Source of the DNA: Blastomyces gilchristii SLH14081
Lineage: Eukaryota; Ascomycota; Eurotiomycetes; Onygenales; Ajellomycetaceae
Reading direction: 5' to 3'
Length of the DNA stretch: 64,000 nucleotides
Assembly: GCF_000003855.2 (NCBI RefSeq)
Contig: NW_003101673.1
Span: 1,428,969 to 1,492,968 of the forward strand
This document shows, piece by piece, positions 1 to 11,781 of this stretch. The first letter of the stretch is position 1; every line of letters begins with the position of its first letter. The translations under genes and the position numbers were made by a program. Below the pieces are notes generated by a model, which had not been told where the DNA came from, searched no databases, and saw nothing but the letters and a program-made list of their open reading frames with translations.

Positions 1-1562
1 TTACTTGTGATCATGATTGGGTTCATTTCATTAATTTCAAATCATATTATTTTAAATATTAAAGATCTCAGATTCACTTTTAAATAAAAATCTAGTTCTG
101 AATAAAGAATATGTTTGAATTCTTAGTCACATTTTCATTCTGATTCATTATTGAGAATGATATTAAATGAGATTATGAAATTACTTCTCACTTATATAAT
201 ATCATAATATAGTGCTCATTTGTTGAAAATTCAATAGAGAGTATTATCAAATATTATTACTTTTCTAAACACAGATTATAATTCATATAGTTTTAATTAT
301 GAAAAAAATATAAAATATAAAAAAAAAAATAAAAAACAAAAAACAAAATAAAAACAAGAAAAAATCAGAATGAATAAAAAAAAAAAAAAAGAAAAAGAAA
401 AAAAAATAAAAGAAAAATAAAAAAATAAAAAATAAAAATAAAAAAAATCAAGATCACAGAGCTGCAGCACTCTTAAAATACTTACTTCTTAGAGTCTTTA
501 CAATGTTCAGTATTAACTGTGTATTTGTCACAGTGAGAGTAACACAGCTGTGATGAATTATTATCTTAATATCATCTAATAAATAATCAGTATATATCTG
601 TATAGATGTGAATATTTAGAAAATGTACATTTAAAAAGTGTGATCAGAGTGAACTCTGCTGTCACTTGAATAACATTAAGAGTAGAATGCTGAAATTAAT
701 AATTCTCTTCATTGATTTCATGAATAAGACAGACAAAGATAATCTTGAGAAATATAAGATTCTCTGACTTCTGATAAAAACAGATCTCATGAAGAGACTC
801 TATTTTCATAATATCAGAGACTGAGTGTTATTAAAAAGTATTACTTTCATGCAATGCATATGCACTTACTGTAATGATTCATTCTCTGTATATATGACTG
901 AGAGTTACAGCTTTTTCACACTGCAGAGCTCTTTCTGAGATGCTGGCACTGATTTGTAATTCACACAGTCTCTCAGTTCAGTATATACTGTGTGTATACA
1001 GTTCTGTGTACTGAGACTGTGTTGATCATTATAGTCTCATGTGATACTTACTTTTCATAGACCATGTTTCATTTGAGAGAGGAAAGAGAAAGACATAACT
1101 GTGGTTTTATTAAGAGAGAATGAATAATTAGTAATATTGAATATAATTTGATTCTTCTATATTTAAAATTTGATTAGTCTATACTCTTCAATTTGAGAGT
1201 TTCTAAGAGTGTTTTAATAGTTTTCATACCAGCTTGAACTTAGTGATAGATTGAAGAAGAAGAGAAAAGAGAGAAGAAAGAAATGAGAATAACTTATCTT
1301 TATAATATGAAAACAGAGAATTACTGCAATCATTCTTTCTAGTAATAAAGATCTGTTTTCTGTATGTATCTCTGATATAGATTATATAATAACTGCATAC
1401 AAAGAATATCAACACTGTATGCATTGAATGAAAATAATGTTACTATACAATACTATAGCTGTTTCTGTATATCTCTGAAAGCTGTTAATATTTTCTTTAT
1501 CTCTTTATATTTAGTAAGTCAGTAATATATTTCAATGCACTTTCTCTTTTATCATCATCATC

Positions 1563-1613
<51 letters not shown>

Positions 1614-2899
1614 ATCATCACTATCATTATTATTATTATTATTATCATCATCATTATTATCATCATTATTATCATATCATTTCTGATTATCTCTTCCGCC
1701 CTCATCTCTCTTTAATACTTACTGAAATTAATTATATCATCTCTCTTTAAATATTCTGCAGTTCTGTGAATCATCAAGACATGTGAGTACTGTCACAGAT
1801 TGAAGAAAGAGAAGAAGAAGGTATTCAAGTGAGAGAAGACAGATTGTAAGACATGTTATAATACCTTGAAGAGACTCTGTAAGAAAGTAGAATAATAATG
1901 ATTTTAAGTAACACTTCTGATAGATTTAGACTGAACTAAGTATAGAAATAATGCAGATGACATCATCTGTGAGAGATTGAAGAAGAAGACAGTGAAGAGC
2001 CTTATACAGTAGTGATAAGATCAGAAGAAGTTCTGAGAATGATTTAAGTTCAAGATAAAGAGAGAGAGAGAGAAGAAGAGTGTTACTATAAATAAGCAGC
2101 AGTAGAAGAAGATTGAGAAGATGTTGAAGTAGAAGATAAAGAAGTCAAAACTGATAAGTTTTTTATTTATTAAAAGATAATGATTTTTAATAATACTTCT
2201 GTTCTTTAATTGATTAGCAGAAGCTGGCAGAGAAGAAGAGAATTGAGGTCTTATTCAGATCTCAAATGCACTTCATGATTCAGAACATTGAGAAGACAGT
2301 TCTACTCTCTGAGTATGTCAATCTGCTTACTGCTGAGATGAAACCTGAGACAGCAGATTAGAAAATGCAGGATTTTGAGATGCAGATTGACCTGACTGAA
2401 GAGAAGCAGTGAGAACTCTTCTCTGAGAAGACAGCAGAGAGAGATTTTGAGATGATTATCATCTCAGATGAGAAGAAGAAGAAGAAGAAGAAGAATAAGA
2501 AGTGAATTATAAAGAATGATAAGAAGAATAAGAAAGAGAAGAAGTAGATTTTTTACTTTTTATATTAGTTAGTTGTAAGTTTAAGTTTTTAATTATTAAT
2601 AATTAAAATTGATTTTAAGTTTTCAAAAATTATTGTACAAGTTGTAATCAAGTCAGAAATGATATATATATATATATATATTTAACTATCATGATTCACA
2701 AATCACTATAATGTATAAGTATCAACATTTTTTCAATATTAATATTCACAATATTAATATATTTTTAATGATATTATCTGATAATGTAATTTAATAACAC
2801 TCTCTTTCATAATATTAATATATTTCAAGAAATATGACAGAGATTAATCAAGATTGTTTATTTACTTTTATACATCAATGATATTCAATCTGAGTTAGT
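1..2899. other. AT-rich, RIP-degraded DNA, no intact gene
   Basis: I find no gene that can be read. The stretch is AT-rich and almost free of CpG, with an A-rich tract at about 300-450, an ATC/ATT microsatellite at 1,551-1,675 and an AT dinucleotide run near 2,661-2,681. A coding-like remnant is visible on the plus strand at about 2,217-2,505. It is rich in Glu and Lys, reads through phrases such as FRSQMHFMIQNIEKTVLL, is interrupted by in-frame stops and ends in a lysine run. It may be the 5' part of the hAT element that follows or a separate element. I do not recognise the family. Confidence 0.5.
1551..1675. repeat. ATC/ATT trinucleotide microsatellite
   Basis: Imperfect tandem run of atc and att units, about 40 units long, inside AT-rich DNA. 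The mixture of atc and att is what C-to-T decay of an older (ATC)n run would give. No (TAA)n-tailed element could be recognised next to it. Confidence 0.85.
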
Positions 2900-5749
2900 A
2901 CTAAAATTATAACTAAGCTAAGAAACAAGATTATTTTCTCTTATATTAATTCTTCTTACACACATCAGTGATTAGTTATTGAAAATAAATTATCATCTTT
3001 CTTAAATTATTATTATATCTTCTGAATTCACTTCTTTCACTTCTTTTACTTCTATTGAAGATCTACAAACTCTTCAAGAAATCACTGTGAATTACAAAGT
3101 CTATGTTGTTTACAATTCAATACAGAATGCTCTCTTTCAATCATGATAAATAATCACTTCATTCTTTATATCTGATTTCAGGTCACAAAATTTATGAAAA
3201 ACTCAATACAAATATCAAGATGAACTATGAAATAATTATCAATAGATTGTATTGCAGATTACTGAAGAGTTATCTCTCTGCTGCAATCACTGTAACTTTA
3301 TTCAGAAACAATTATCATAGACTGATCATGACTCTGAAGAAATTTCCTGATATCTGAAGTCATCAGAATGTAGATAATAAAAGAAAAATAATCAGAAAAT
3401 TACTACTGAGCTGATAAGTTACTCTATCAGATAATGATTTTTAATAACACTAACTTTCTAATTTAAAGAAAATCATGTGAAAATGATTATATATCAGTAC
3501 TCTGATTTCATAACTCTCATCTGATAACTTCTATAAATAATTACTTTGTATATGTATATCTCTGAATCTTTCTCTTCAATTAATTGAAAACTCTGAATTC
3601 TGAACACTTCTTTAAATACTTAATTCAAATCTTCATATTTCATGTCAATTCTGTCTTCAGTTCAATCTTGAGATACACTATAAAGTCAATATATAATATC
3701 TAGAATCAGAGTTGAAAAATCATTGAAGAGTATCTCTCACAGTGAATGTATAAACTAGTACAAATAATTTTGTATTTATAAGAGTTACATATTATTACAT
3801 TGATGAGAACTGAACTTATCAAGAGATATTAATTAAATTTGAATCATTGATCAGTAGTCATACTGAGAATTATATGATAGAGATATTAATAACTGTGATT
3901 AAAAATGATTATTAAGATATTAGTTTCAGTCTTCTTACAATTATAACTGATAATACTGTGAATAACTACACTATAATAAAGAGTTTAAAGCAAAAATTGA
4001 CTTTGTATTTCTGAAATAATAAACAAGGTCATATTCTCTGTATTACTTATATGATTCAACTTGTAATACAAACACTGATAAAGAATCTTAACATTGAGAT
4101 AAAGAATAATGAGATGACTGATTCTTGAGATGAGAATGAGATGAAAGTGATTACTTAAGTAACTTTTACATTCACTTTATAAAAGATAATATTTTTTAAT
4201 AACACTTTTTAATATTACTTTTTGATAACACTTTTTGATAATACTACTGTTAATTTTGAATAGATTAATTAATAATTTAAATATTACAGATTTAAAACAT
4301 TGTTAATATAATTTGTATCTTCTCTAAATAATAACAATGATTTCATGATATTTAATAAACAAACAAATCAGTCACATCACTGAATATGATATAGAATATT
4401 AGAACACAGTGAAGTTCAATATATAAGATAACTGTTCAGACTTTTTAATTCTGTCAGATGATTGATTATTAAGTGCAATACTCTGATTGAGAAAAGATTC
4501 AGATATTGAAACTTTCTGATATGAAGTGAACTCAGTTGAAATATATGATTGATTTACTATTTCAGTTTTATAAAATAATAAAGACAGTCTTAATCACTTA
4601 TACATCAATACTGCAGTCAGTCTAATGAGTATATAATAGTTTATTTACTTATCTTGAGAAGCAGTTGAATCACTTAAAAAGAAATTCAGTCTCAAATGAT
4701 GCTATAGTGCAGGCTATTATTACTGTAAGAAATAAACTAGCATATTACTACAGTAAAACTGAACAATCTTTTACAGAGTACTATGCTATAGCAGCTCTAC
4801 TAGATCTCTTCTGTTGAGTTAATATCTACACTTCTCAAGATTGAATAGAGAAGAAATAAGACTCATATGTTAAATTAGTCTGAGACTACTATAATGTCAA
4901 CTATCAGAGATTTGAACAAGCAGATGTTCAAGATATGAAGACAGTGAAATACAATTCTCTAGTAAGTAACAATCTTTGATAATACTTCATATCTTATAGA
5001 ACTATAATACTCACTTTGAAACAGAACTTATATACATTGATTACAACTGAAAATCAGACAAAACTATATACTTGTAAAACTGAATTTAATCACTATCTTC
5101 AAGATAATTCAACAAATTTACATACTAAATCAATTCTAAAGTTATGAAAAATTATTGAGAGTATATATTCAACTGTTACACTGATAATATATAATATTCT
5201 GATAATTTCATTGACAGAGGTGAGAATGAAGTGAAAGTTCAACTCAAGTTGAGATATTTATCACTATCACTGAGAACAATTACAAGAAGAAACAATCAAG
5301 AAACTCATGATTATAAAATATGAAATTATCAGACAGTTTAATACCTCTGATCACAGTATATCAGAGAAGTGTGATTTTCATGAGAAAGTGAAGAATGAAC
5401 TTACACAAGAATGTATTTAGTTATTTTATGAGTATTATTAATAATCATTATCAAATTCTGATTATATAAGCAATCACTGAATGAATCAAATGAGACTGAT
5501 TTTGATCTTCAGTCTCAGTCTCATTCTGATTTTGAAAGAATAATCATCTTTCACAGTTTATTCTGAGAAATTACTGTCATTTCACTGTTCTTGAATTAAA
5601 TCTGATCATTTTTCACATCATTTCTCTCAGAAATGATTCATTTTCAGATTTTTTTAAGACTTGATCCTGGTGAGACTCACGTCAAGAAATGTATAGAATC
5701 AGATCAAATGAGATCAAATGTGAAATTCATGATCCCGCCAGCCAGTCTA
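2900..5749 (+). mobile_element. hAT-superfamily DNA transposon, RIP-degraded
   Basis: Remnant of an autonomous hAT transposon read on the plus strand with many stops. Family hallmarks survive in order: TDNTVNNYTIIKSLKQKL then HILCITYMIQLVIQ (about 3,946-4,075), matching the D-N region and the following His-containing block of hAT transposases; a Trp/Arg-type segment near 4,440-4,560; and RNKLAYYYSKTE followed by YYAIAALLD (about 4,715-4,810), matching the C-terminal K-YY-T and LD(P) segment. The right end (5,650-5,749) matches the right end of the 506-bp MITEs in this window and finishes in CAGTCTA, directly abutting LINE sequence. The left end was not found; it may lie before about 2,700 or outside the window. 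The element is inserted in the LINE that follows. It encodes no intact protein now. Confidence 0.72.
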
Positions 5750-5753
5750 GTTC

Positions 5754-6240
5754 TAGTATATACAAAGACACTTAAACAGTCAAAGATCTCTGAAGTAAGA
5801 GTGACAGATTTGAAAATAAGAGTTCATGAATACAAAGACTCAAGAATGAATCTCAAAGCTCAAACACAGTATTCAAACTATCAAAGATATGAACACTTTG
5901 CAATCTTCTATTTCAGAGACTTAAAATGTGCATTCTGTATCAGAGATCATAAAACTAGTGAGCATAAATGTGAAACATGCTTAAAAAGAGATGAAATATA
6001 TCAACACACTCTGCTTAAATGCTTTAATTGTAAAGAAAAACATACATCTAGCTCAAAAGAATGTATATTTGCTTCAAGAACTCAAAAGAACTGAAGAAAA
6101 GATGAAGCTTAAAGCAAATCTAAAACTGAAGAGAATAGTCAAGTCAGTAAACTCATAACTTCAAGCTCAAAAAGAAGAAACTCTCAACTATCTAAATCTT
6201 CAAACTTCAATTCTTCAGCTAAATGTAAATAGAATTTGAA
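5754..6240 (+). pseudogene. LINE ORF1 (gag-like zinc-knuckle protein), copy 1
   Basis: Nucleic-acid-binding gag-like protein of the LINE. Three Cys/His knuckles can be read: C-x2-C-like YSNYQRYEHF (first Cys residues mutated to Tyr; intact in copy 2 as CSNCQRYGHFAISC), CAFCIRDHKTSEHKC, and CFNCKEKHTSSSKEC. The reading frame stays open to 6,094, where a conserved Trp codon has become TGA. The open frame that starts at 5,633 is a chimera: its first part is hAT terminal DNA, its second part LINE ORF1. Not functional as it stands. Confidence 0.8.
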
Positions 6241-6429
6241 TTCTCAAACTTCTGTTAAGATTAGAGAATTGAGAAATGACTCTAATAATAAACTAGATAT
6301 AATACAAGCAGTTAAGATTTCTACTTTTCAGAATAGTTATAATCTACTATCTGATGATAGTGATTAGATTCTACTCTACTCTCTTTTAGTATAAATATAC
6401 AACAAAAATAACAAAAAAAGTTTAAAAAC

Positions 6430-9400
6430 TCTTCAAAAATCACATTTATTCAAAATAATGTGAATAGAAACTTAAATTGCATTTATTCTTATCTTCAAAT
6501 TGCATTTGAATAAAAAGTTGATTTTATACTACTTCAGAAGCCGAATTTTGATGCTGAGTAAAAATATGTTATTTCTCATTCAAGCTACTACTGCTTTTTA
6601 TCTCAAAAATCTGAGATAAAGTCAAGAGTAGTGATCTATGAAAGAAAGAGATCAAGATATTAATTTAATCTAAGATTTGATATCATGTCTGACCCTGATA
6701 TTCTGATGAGTGATATTATAGATAAAGAGAATAAGTTTGATACTATACAGCTCATAAATATCTATAATGAAAAGTCATTGAAGAAAAATAATAACATCTA
6801 AATAATTAATAGAGAATTTCTGAACATAACTTCATTAAGAAACTCTATAATTGTAGAAGATTTCAATACACATTATCTCTGATGAAATTCAGAATACAAA
6901 AGAGCAGTAAGAGCTGATAATCTGATTGAATAAATCTTTGAGCATTTAATAGATTTAGTTAACAAGTCTGATCAACAAACATTCTTTAGAAAAGATATGA
7001 AACAGAAATCTATTATAGATCTAATCTTCATATCACAAAATCTAACAGAAAAAAGACTTGTAAACTGATTTATTGATTTAAATGAGATATCAGAATCAGA
7101 TCATGAGATTATTTAATTTGATATTGAACTGAGTGAGAAATAAATGAGTGAAAATCCTCTTCTCTCTAATCAGTTTAACTTTGAAAAAGCTGACTGAAAG
7201 GCAGTTGAAGAAAGTATAAAACAGTTAAAATCTGAAAGACAGAGTGAGCTGTATTAAAATTCTGATCAAGATATCTCAAATGAAATGCTTGAGAATAGAG
7301 TGAAGCTCATTACATCTATTATTCTAGTAAGTGTTAAAGATAATATTTCAAAGAGAAAGTCTTCTGAGTATTCAAAATCTTGATGAAATTAGAATATCAC
7401 ATTTAAAAGAAAACAATTGACTACTGCTAGAAGAGATTGAAAGAATGATATAATTTCTGATAAAGAGTTCAAAGCTATCAGAAATGAATATTTTTCAGAT
7501 ATTAAAAAAGCTAAAACAGACTGCTGAAATAAATTTCTTAAAGAAGTATAAGAAAAAGAAGTTTTTAAAGCTTTTAACTATACTAAAACAAGAAGTGTAG
7601 CAAAACTTTCAATCTTAGAATATAAGTTTCAGAATGAATCATATACAGCAAACTCTTTTAAGAAAAAATGTTAAGCTTTTATAAGAACTCTCTTTTAAAA
7701 CTTATCAGATTCAGATTCAGAGAAAGAGAATATATCACTTCTTAACTATATTAATGAAAATGACTGAGAATGATCTGATCTTACTCAAGATGAATTAGAG
7801 TCAGCTATTATCTCAAGTTCAGTTAAGACTGCTGCAGGGCCTGATTCAATTAATCACTTAATTATTCAAAATATATACTTCTACTTAAAGAATGAATATT
7901 TTGAGCTCTTTTTCAATCTCTTGAAAAATGAATATCATTCTGAATGCTGAAGAGAAGTCACTGAAGTGATTCTTGCAAAATCTAATAGAAACACTTCAAT
8001 TCTCAAGTCATATAGAGTAATATCTCTATTGAACTGTCTAGAAAAGATTTTAGAAAAGATAATAGCTACTCAACTATCTTTTATAAGCTCTATCAGTAAT
8101 TCTCTTTTATTCAGTGAATAAATAAGAGATAGAAAATAGTGTTCTGCAATTGACACTGTTCTCTCAGTTATTCATGATATTTAAATAGCAAAGTATGAAG
8201 ATCTGGTCTCAACTGCAGTTTTTATTGATATAAAAGAAGCTTTTGATCATGTTTCAAAGTCAAAGTTAATTCAGATATTAAAGATATTGTCACTTTCTCT
8301 AATAAAATGAGTTAACTGTTTTATATCTAAAAGAATTATATAACTTTTCTTTGATAAAATGAAATAAGACAAGACTGAGATAAAAAATAGAAGTATTATA
8401 AGAATCTTCAATCTCACTCATTTTATTTGCAATATACACTGTATATCTATTCAAAAACAGAAATATGAGAATAGTGTAATCTCTGAGTTATGTGAATGAT
8501 ATTGATCTAGTTTACAGCTCAAAAACTATCAAAGAGAATTTGAAAATGATTGAAGAAGCTGCAAAGAAAATCTTTATTAGAGCAGATATCAATTAAATTT
8601 AATTTAATATGAATAAAACTGAGTTAATTCATTTCTTTTCTAGATTCAATGAGAAAGAACTATCTCTAACTCTTTTAAATAGAGAGATTAAACCCAGTGT
8701 AAATATCAAATAATTAGAAGTATAATTAAACTTTAAGTTAAATTTTAAATATTACATTCAACAAAGAACTGTCAAGACAGAAAGACTATTGAATAATATA
8801 ATCAGACTATTAAATACAGAGAGAGGTCTATTCTTCCAGGCTATGAGATAGTTATATATAGTCTGTATTACATCAGTAGCTGATTATGAAGTTTAAGTTT
8901 GATGAAATAATCAAGAGAATTTCACTGAACTCTTTCAAAGTCTGTAAAACAGAGTCTTGAAAAGAATTCTGAAAGCATTCAAATCATCTTCTATTAAAGC
9001 AATGGAAATTGAAGCTTCAATTCCTTCTTCTGTTATTAGATTTGAAAAGGCCTGTATGAACTATGCTCTGAGAGTTATAAAGATGAGCTCAAATCATATA
9101 ATCAGAGAAAGAGTCTCTTCTTCATTTCTATCAATTAACTCTGAAAATGAACTGGATTGAAATAGATTTCTTGATTGAAATGAAAATAATTCTTCAAAGA
9201 AAATATCTTCTCAACTGTACAGACTATACTCTCTGATTAAAAATCAATTTTCTTCTTTAAATGTTGAAAAAGTGAATCATGAGAAGTTATCTCTCTGAAG
9301 AGAAAAGCTTGAATCTCTTATAGACTTGTAAATAAGTGAACTATTTAAAGAAGAAGAATATGAACAGTATTTGAAGAGAATTTCTACAATCAATATAAAA

Positions 9401-10340
9401 GACTCTATTCTGATTTATTCAGATAACTCAAAAAATGAGAATTTGAATATATTAGATACAGACATTGTTTATACTGAAGATAATATCAATTTTATCTCAG
9501 ATTTCTGAAATTTAGACTGTGAATCTGAAGTCTTTGATACTGAACTATTTATAATAGTGAAAGCTTTCAAACTCATTGAAATAAAATTTTATAAAAGAGA
9601 AAATAGTTTGAAAGAGATATAAATATTCTCTGATAGTCAAGCTGCTTTAAAAAGACTTAGAAATAGTCAGATTCATAAAGATCAAATGAATCTTGAACTG
9701 ATTTTAAACTCTGTTTTGCAAATTCAAAAGAGAAGAATATCAAAGCTGATAATTTATCTGTACTGAGTTTCTGCTTATATAAATATTTATGACAATGAAT
9801 TGGCTGATTCAGCTGTAAAAAAGAGTGCAGAATTAAGCAGATCTATTCAAAAGTTATGTTCTGATCTTTTATAAAGAGAAAAATAAAAGAATCTTGTTTA
9901 GATAAGTGAAATGAAAGCTGGCAGAAATAAAAGAAGAGTATATATTATTCAAGATTTGAAATAAAACCCAAGTGAAAATCTTGTTTAATTAAATATAAAA
10001 AGAAAATATTCTCATCTATAATACAGCTGAAACTAGAACATGGCTATTTCAAATCTTATATACAAAGATTTGATGATAGATTTGACTCAATAGAATGCTC
10101 ATTCTGCAATGTAAATGAGAATTCTGAGCATATTGTAATACACTGTGTGTTATACAATAGTCTCAGAGTCAGATTGAAAGAGAAGTATGATCTAAATCAA
10201 TTAAATATGAGATTCTTATTCTCAACTGAGACAGGAATTAAATACTTAATAGACTTTCTATCAGAAACTTAAGCAGCTACAAGAAAATGACTAAATTCAG
10301 AATTATCTGAATATGAAGAGAAGAAAATCAATCAGATATA
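6430..10340 (+). pseudogene. LINE ORF2 polyprotein (EN-RT-RNase H), copy 1
   Basis: Degraded LINE polymerase. The endonuclease is visible at about 6,470-7,150, with a DFN core (VEDFNTHY), a SIIDLIF segment and a terminal SDHEII motif. The reverse transcriptase spans about 7,820-8,720, with AAGPDSINH at its start and the catalytic Y-x-D-D loop mutated to YVND (8,489-8,500). RNase H follows at about 9,400-9,870, with IFSDSQAALKRL and NELADSAVKKSAEL, and a C-terminal CSFCN-x-EHIV-x-HC zinc motif is at about 10,090-10,150. Stops occur throughout, mostly TGA at Trp positions. Enough domains remain to identify the family, but no domain is intact. Confidence 0.85.
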
Positions 10341-10718
10341 ATCTGTTAAAACAGCTATATACTATCTTTTAATAATTTGTTTTGTTACAGTCTCTCTTTA
10401 CTTTATCTTTTTCTTTCAATTTCTTTCTATCTATCTATTTAATGTGTCTTTCTTTAAGACTGTGTTCTATTTCTCTTTTTCTTTGTCATGATATTGTTAA
10501 ATGATTTCAAAGTATCAGAAGATGTTAAAACACTGTAATTTGTAAATAGTTTTTATATTCTGAGCTGGAATTTTCTGATTTTACATATCTGAAATTGATG
10601 AATGTATAATAGTTAACTTTACAGATATAGGAAAAACTCTGAGAACTAAAAGTTCTCAGGTAGATGTCATAGTCTCTGACTGCATACATCTATAATTGAA
10701 GAATAATAATAATAATAA

Positions 10719-11202
10719 CATACATAGTAAAGCTTCAGAGTGAAAGAATAGAAATTTCATGAGTTTTTCAGCTGAGAATCAGTGACTGAGAATCGGAGCT
10801 TTCAGCGGAATCTGTGAAGTGTAATAAAATAGTTTATATAATTTGATCGAGCGCAGCCCTTCACAGAAATATATAGAAGAGTTACTGCATTTCTTATAAA
10901 ATCTTCTTAGTATACTAAGTACTATATCTGTAATATTCTTACAATAATTCTGTAGTTCACAAGCTTGCTATTTACATAAGATAGTTAAGCTTACTTATAC
11001 AGCTTCTTAAACAACTATTTATATAATATCACTGACTAGTTATCACTTCAGTTTTATTATGTTACAATTCAAATCACTTAATCTGATTATAAGTTTGAAT
11101 CAGTCAAGCTCTATTAACAGATTAATATAGCTTTATACACTTATACTGAGACTGATCTGATCTCACTCTCTGAGAGAAATTTCATATTATTCTCTAGAGT
11201 AT
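10719..11202. other. AT-rich spacer between LINE copy 1 and SINE copy 1
   Basis: No gene or element recognised. A short patch near 10,795-10,865 keeps several CpG dinucleotides (cgg, cgagcgc), unlike the surrounding DNA, so it may be a short younger insertion or part of an unrecognised repeat. Confidence 0.5.
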
Positions 11203-11215
11203 ATACATCTCTACT

Positions 11216-11587
11216 GCTCTGGTGGCTGAATGGTTAATGCGGTCACTCAGTAGCACCTTGACGTGGGAAATCAAGGCATGTGAGTTCGAAACCCGCAGGA
11301 AATACATTAAATTCAGAACTCAAGCACCTCAGGTTTCTAATAAATACAGAGATATACAAATTACTGCAATAAAATCACTCTATGTTTCTGAGCTGAAAAG
11401 TTATTATTGTATGTATCTAATTGTCACTTCTTTGTATTTTGTATATTCTTGTTATCTTGACATGATCTCAACACCTGTATTTTCTTCTGTATAATTAACA
11501 CTTGGCCTGTATTTAACATCACGCAAGGACTCATCATAAGCTCCGCTTGCATATGAGTATAATGAAAGAATAATAATAATAATAATA
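11216..11587 (+). mobile_element. tRNA-derived SINE, copy 1, with target-site duplication
   Basis: About 370-bp retroposon. The head is tRNA-like: an A-box-like block at 11,223-11,242 (tggctgaatggttaatgcgg), a hairpin CCTTGA/TCAAGG in the anticodon-arm position and a B-box gttcgaaaccc at 11,284-11,294. The spacing and D-arm look like a class II (Ser/Leu-type) tRNA. An unrelated body of about 250 bp follows, then a 3' end that resembles the LINE 3' end and a (TAA)n tail. Identical 13-bp target duplications, atacatctctact, flank it at 11,203-11,215 and 11,588-11,600. It retains CpGs while its surroundings do not. It needs LINE-encoded enzymes in trans and makes no protein; an open frame across it is incidental. 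Confidence 0.88.
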
Positions 11588-11781
11588 ATACATCTCTACT
11601 TTAATAGAAATCTGAGATTTCTGAACCTACTGTATATTTTAATATAAGCTTTTTAATTACTCTGTCACTGCTGCAGTCTCTACACTTCTAGATCTATTAT
11701 AAAAATAGAGAGATTAAGATTAAAGATTCTCTGAATTATAAGAAAAATATATTATCTGAATTTCACAACTTCACTTATACT

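Larger units (their letters stand above)
5750..10718 (+). mobile_element. LINE copy 1 (Tad/I-type, RNase H-bearing), RIP-degraded
   Basis: Non-LTR retrotransposon on the plus strand. It carries a gag-like ORF1 with zinc knuckles, then an ORF2 with apurinic-type endonuclease, reverse transcriptase, RNase H and a C-terminal Cys/His motif. It ends in a 3' UTR, a conserved hairpin (CTGAGAAC/GTTCTCAG at about 10,638-10,661) and a short (TAA)n tail at 10,701-10,718. The 5' end is cut by the hAT insertion at 5,749/5,750; LINE copy 2 aligns across this point, so more of the LINE should lie upstream of the hAT element. Many conserved Trp codons are now TGA and Gln codons TAA, typical of RIP. Order of domains and RNase H place it with Tad1/I-type elements. 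Confidence 0.88.

Noticed and set aside
5633..6094. Single 153-codon gene
   Set aside because: It is a chance fusion of hAT terminal DNA (to 5,749) and LINE ORF1 (from 5,750). Only the second part is real coding remnant.
6430..10340. An alternative genetic code in which TGA means Trp
   Set aside because: TGA replaces TGG at conserved Trp positions in the elements, but TAA and TAG also interrupt them and the island genes use TGG for Trp and TGA as a stop. RIP explains it.
11222..11294. Functional tRNA gene
   Set aside because: A and B boxes are present, but the acceptor stem does not close, a 250-bp unrelated body follows, a second copy exists at 17,519-17,891 and target duplications flank both. 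It is a SINE head.
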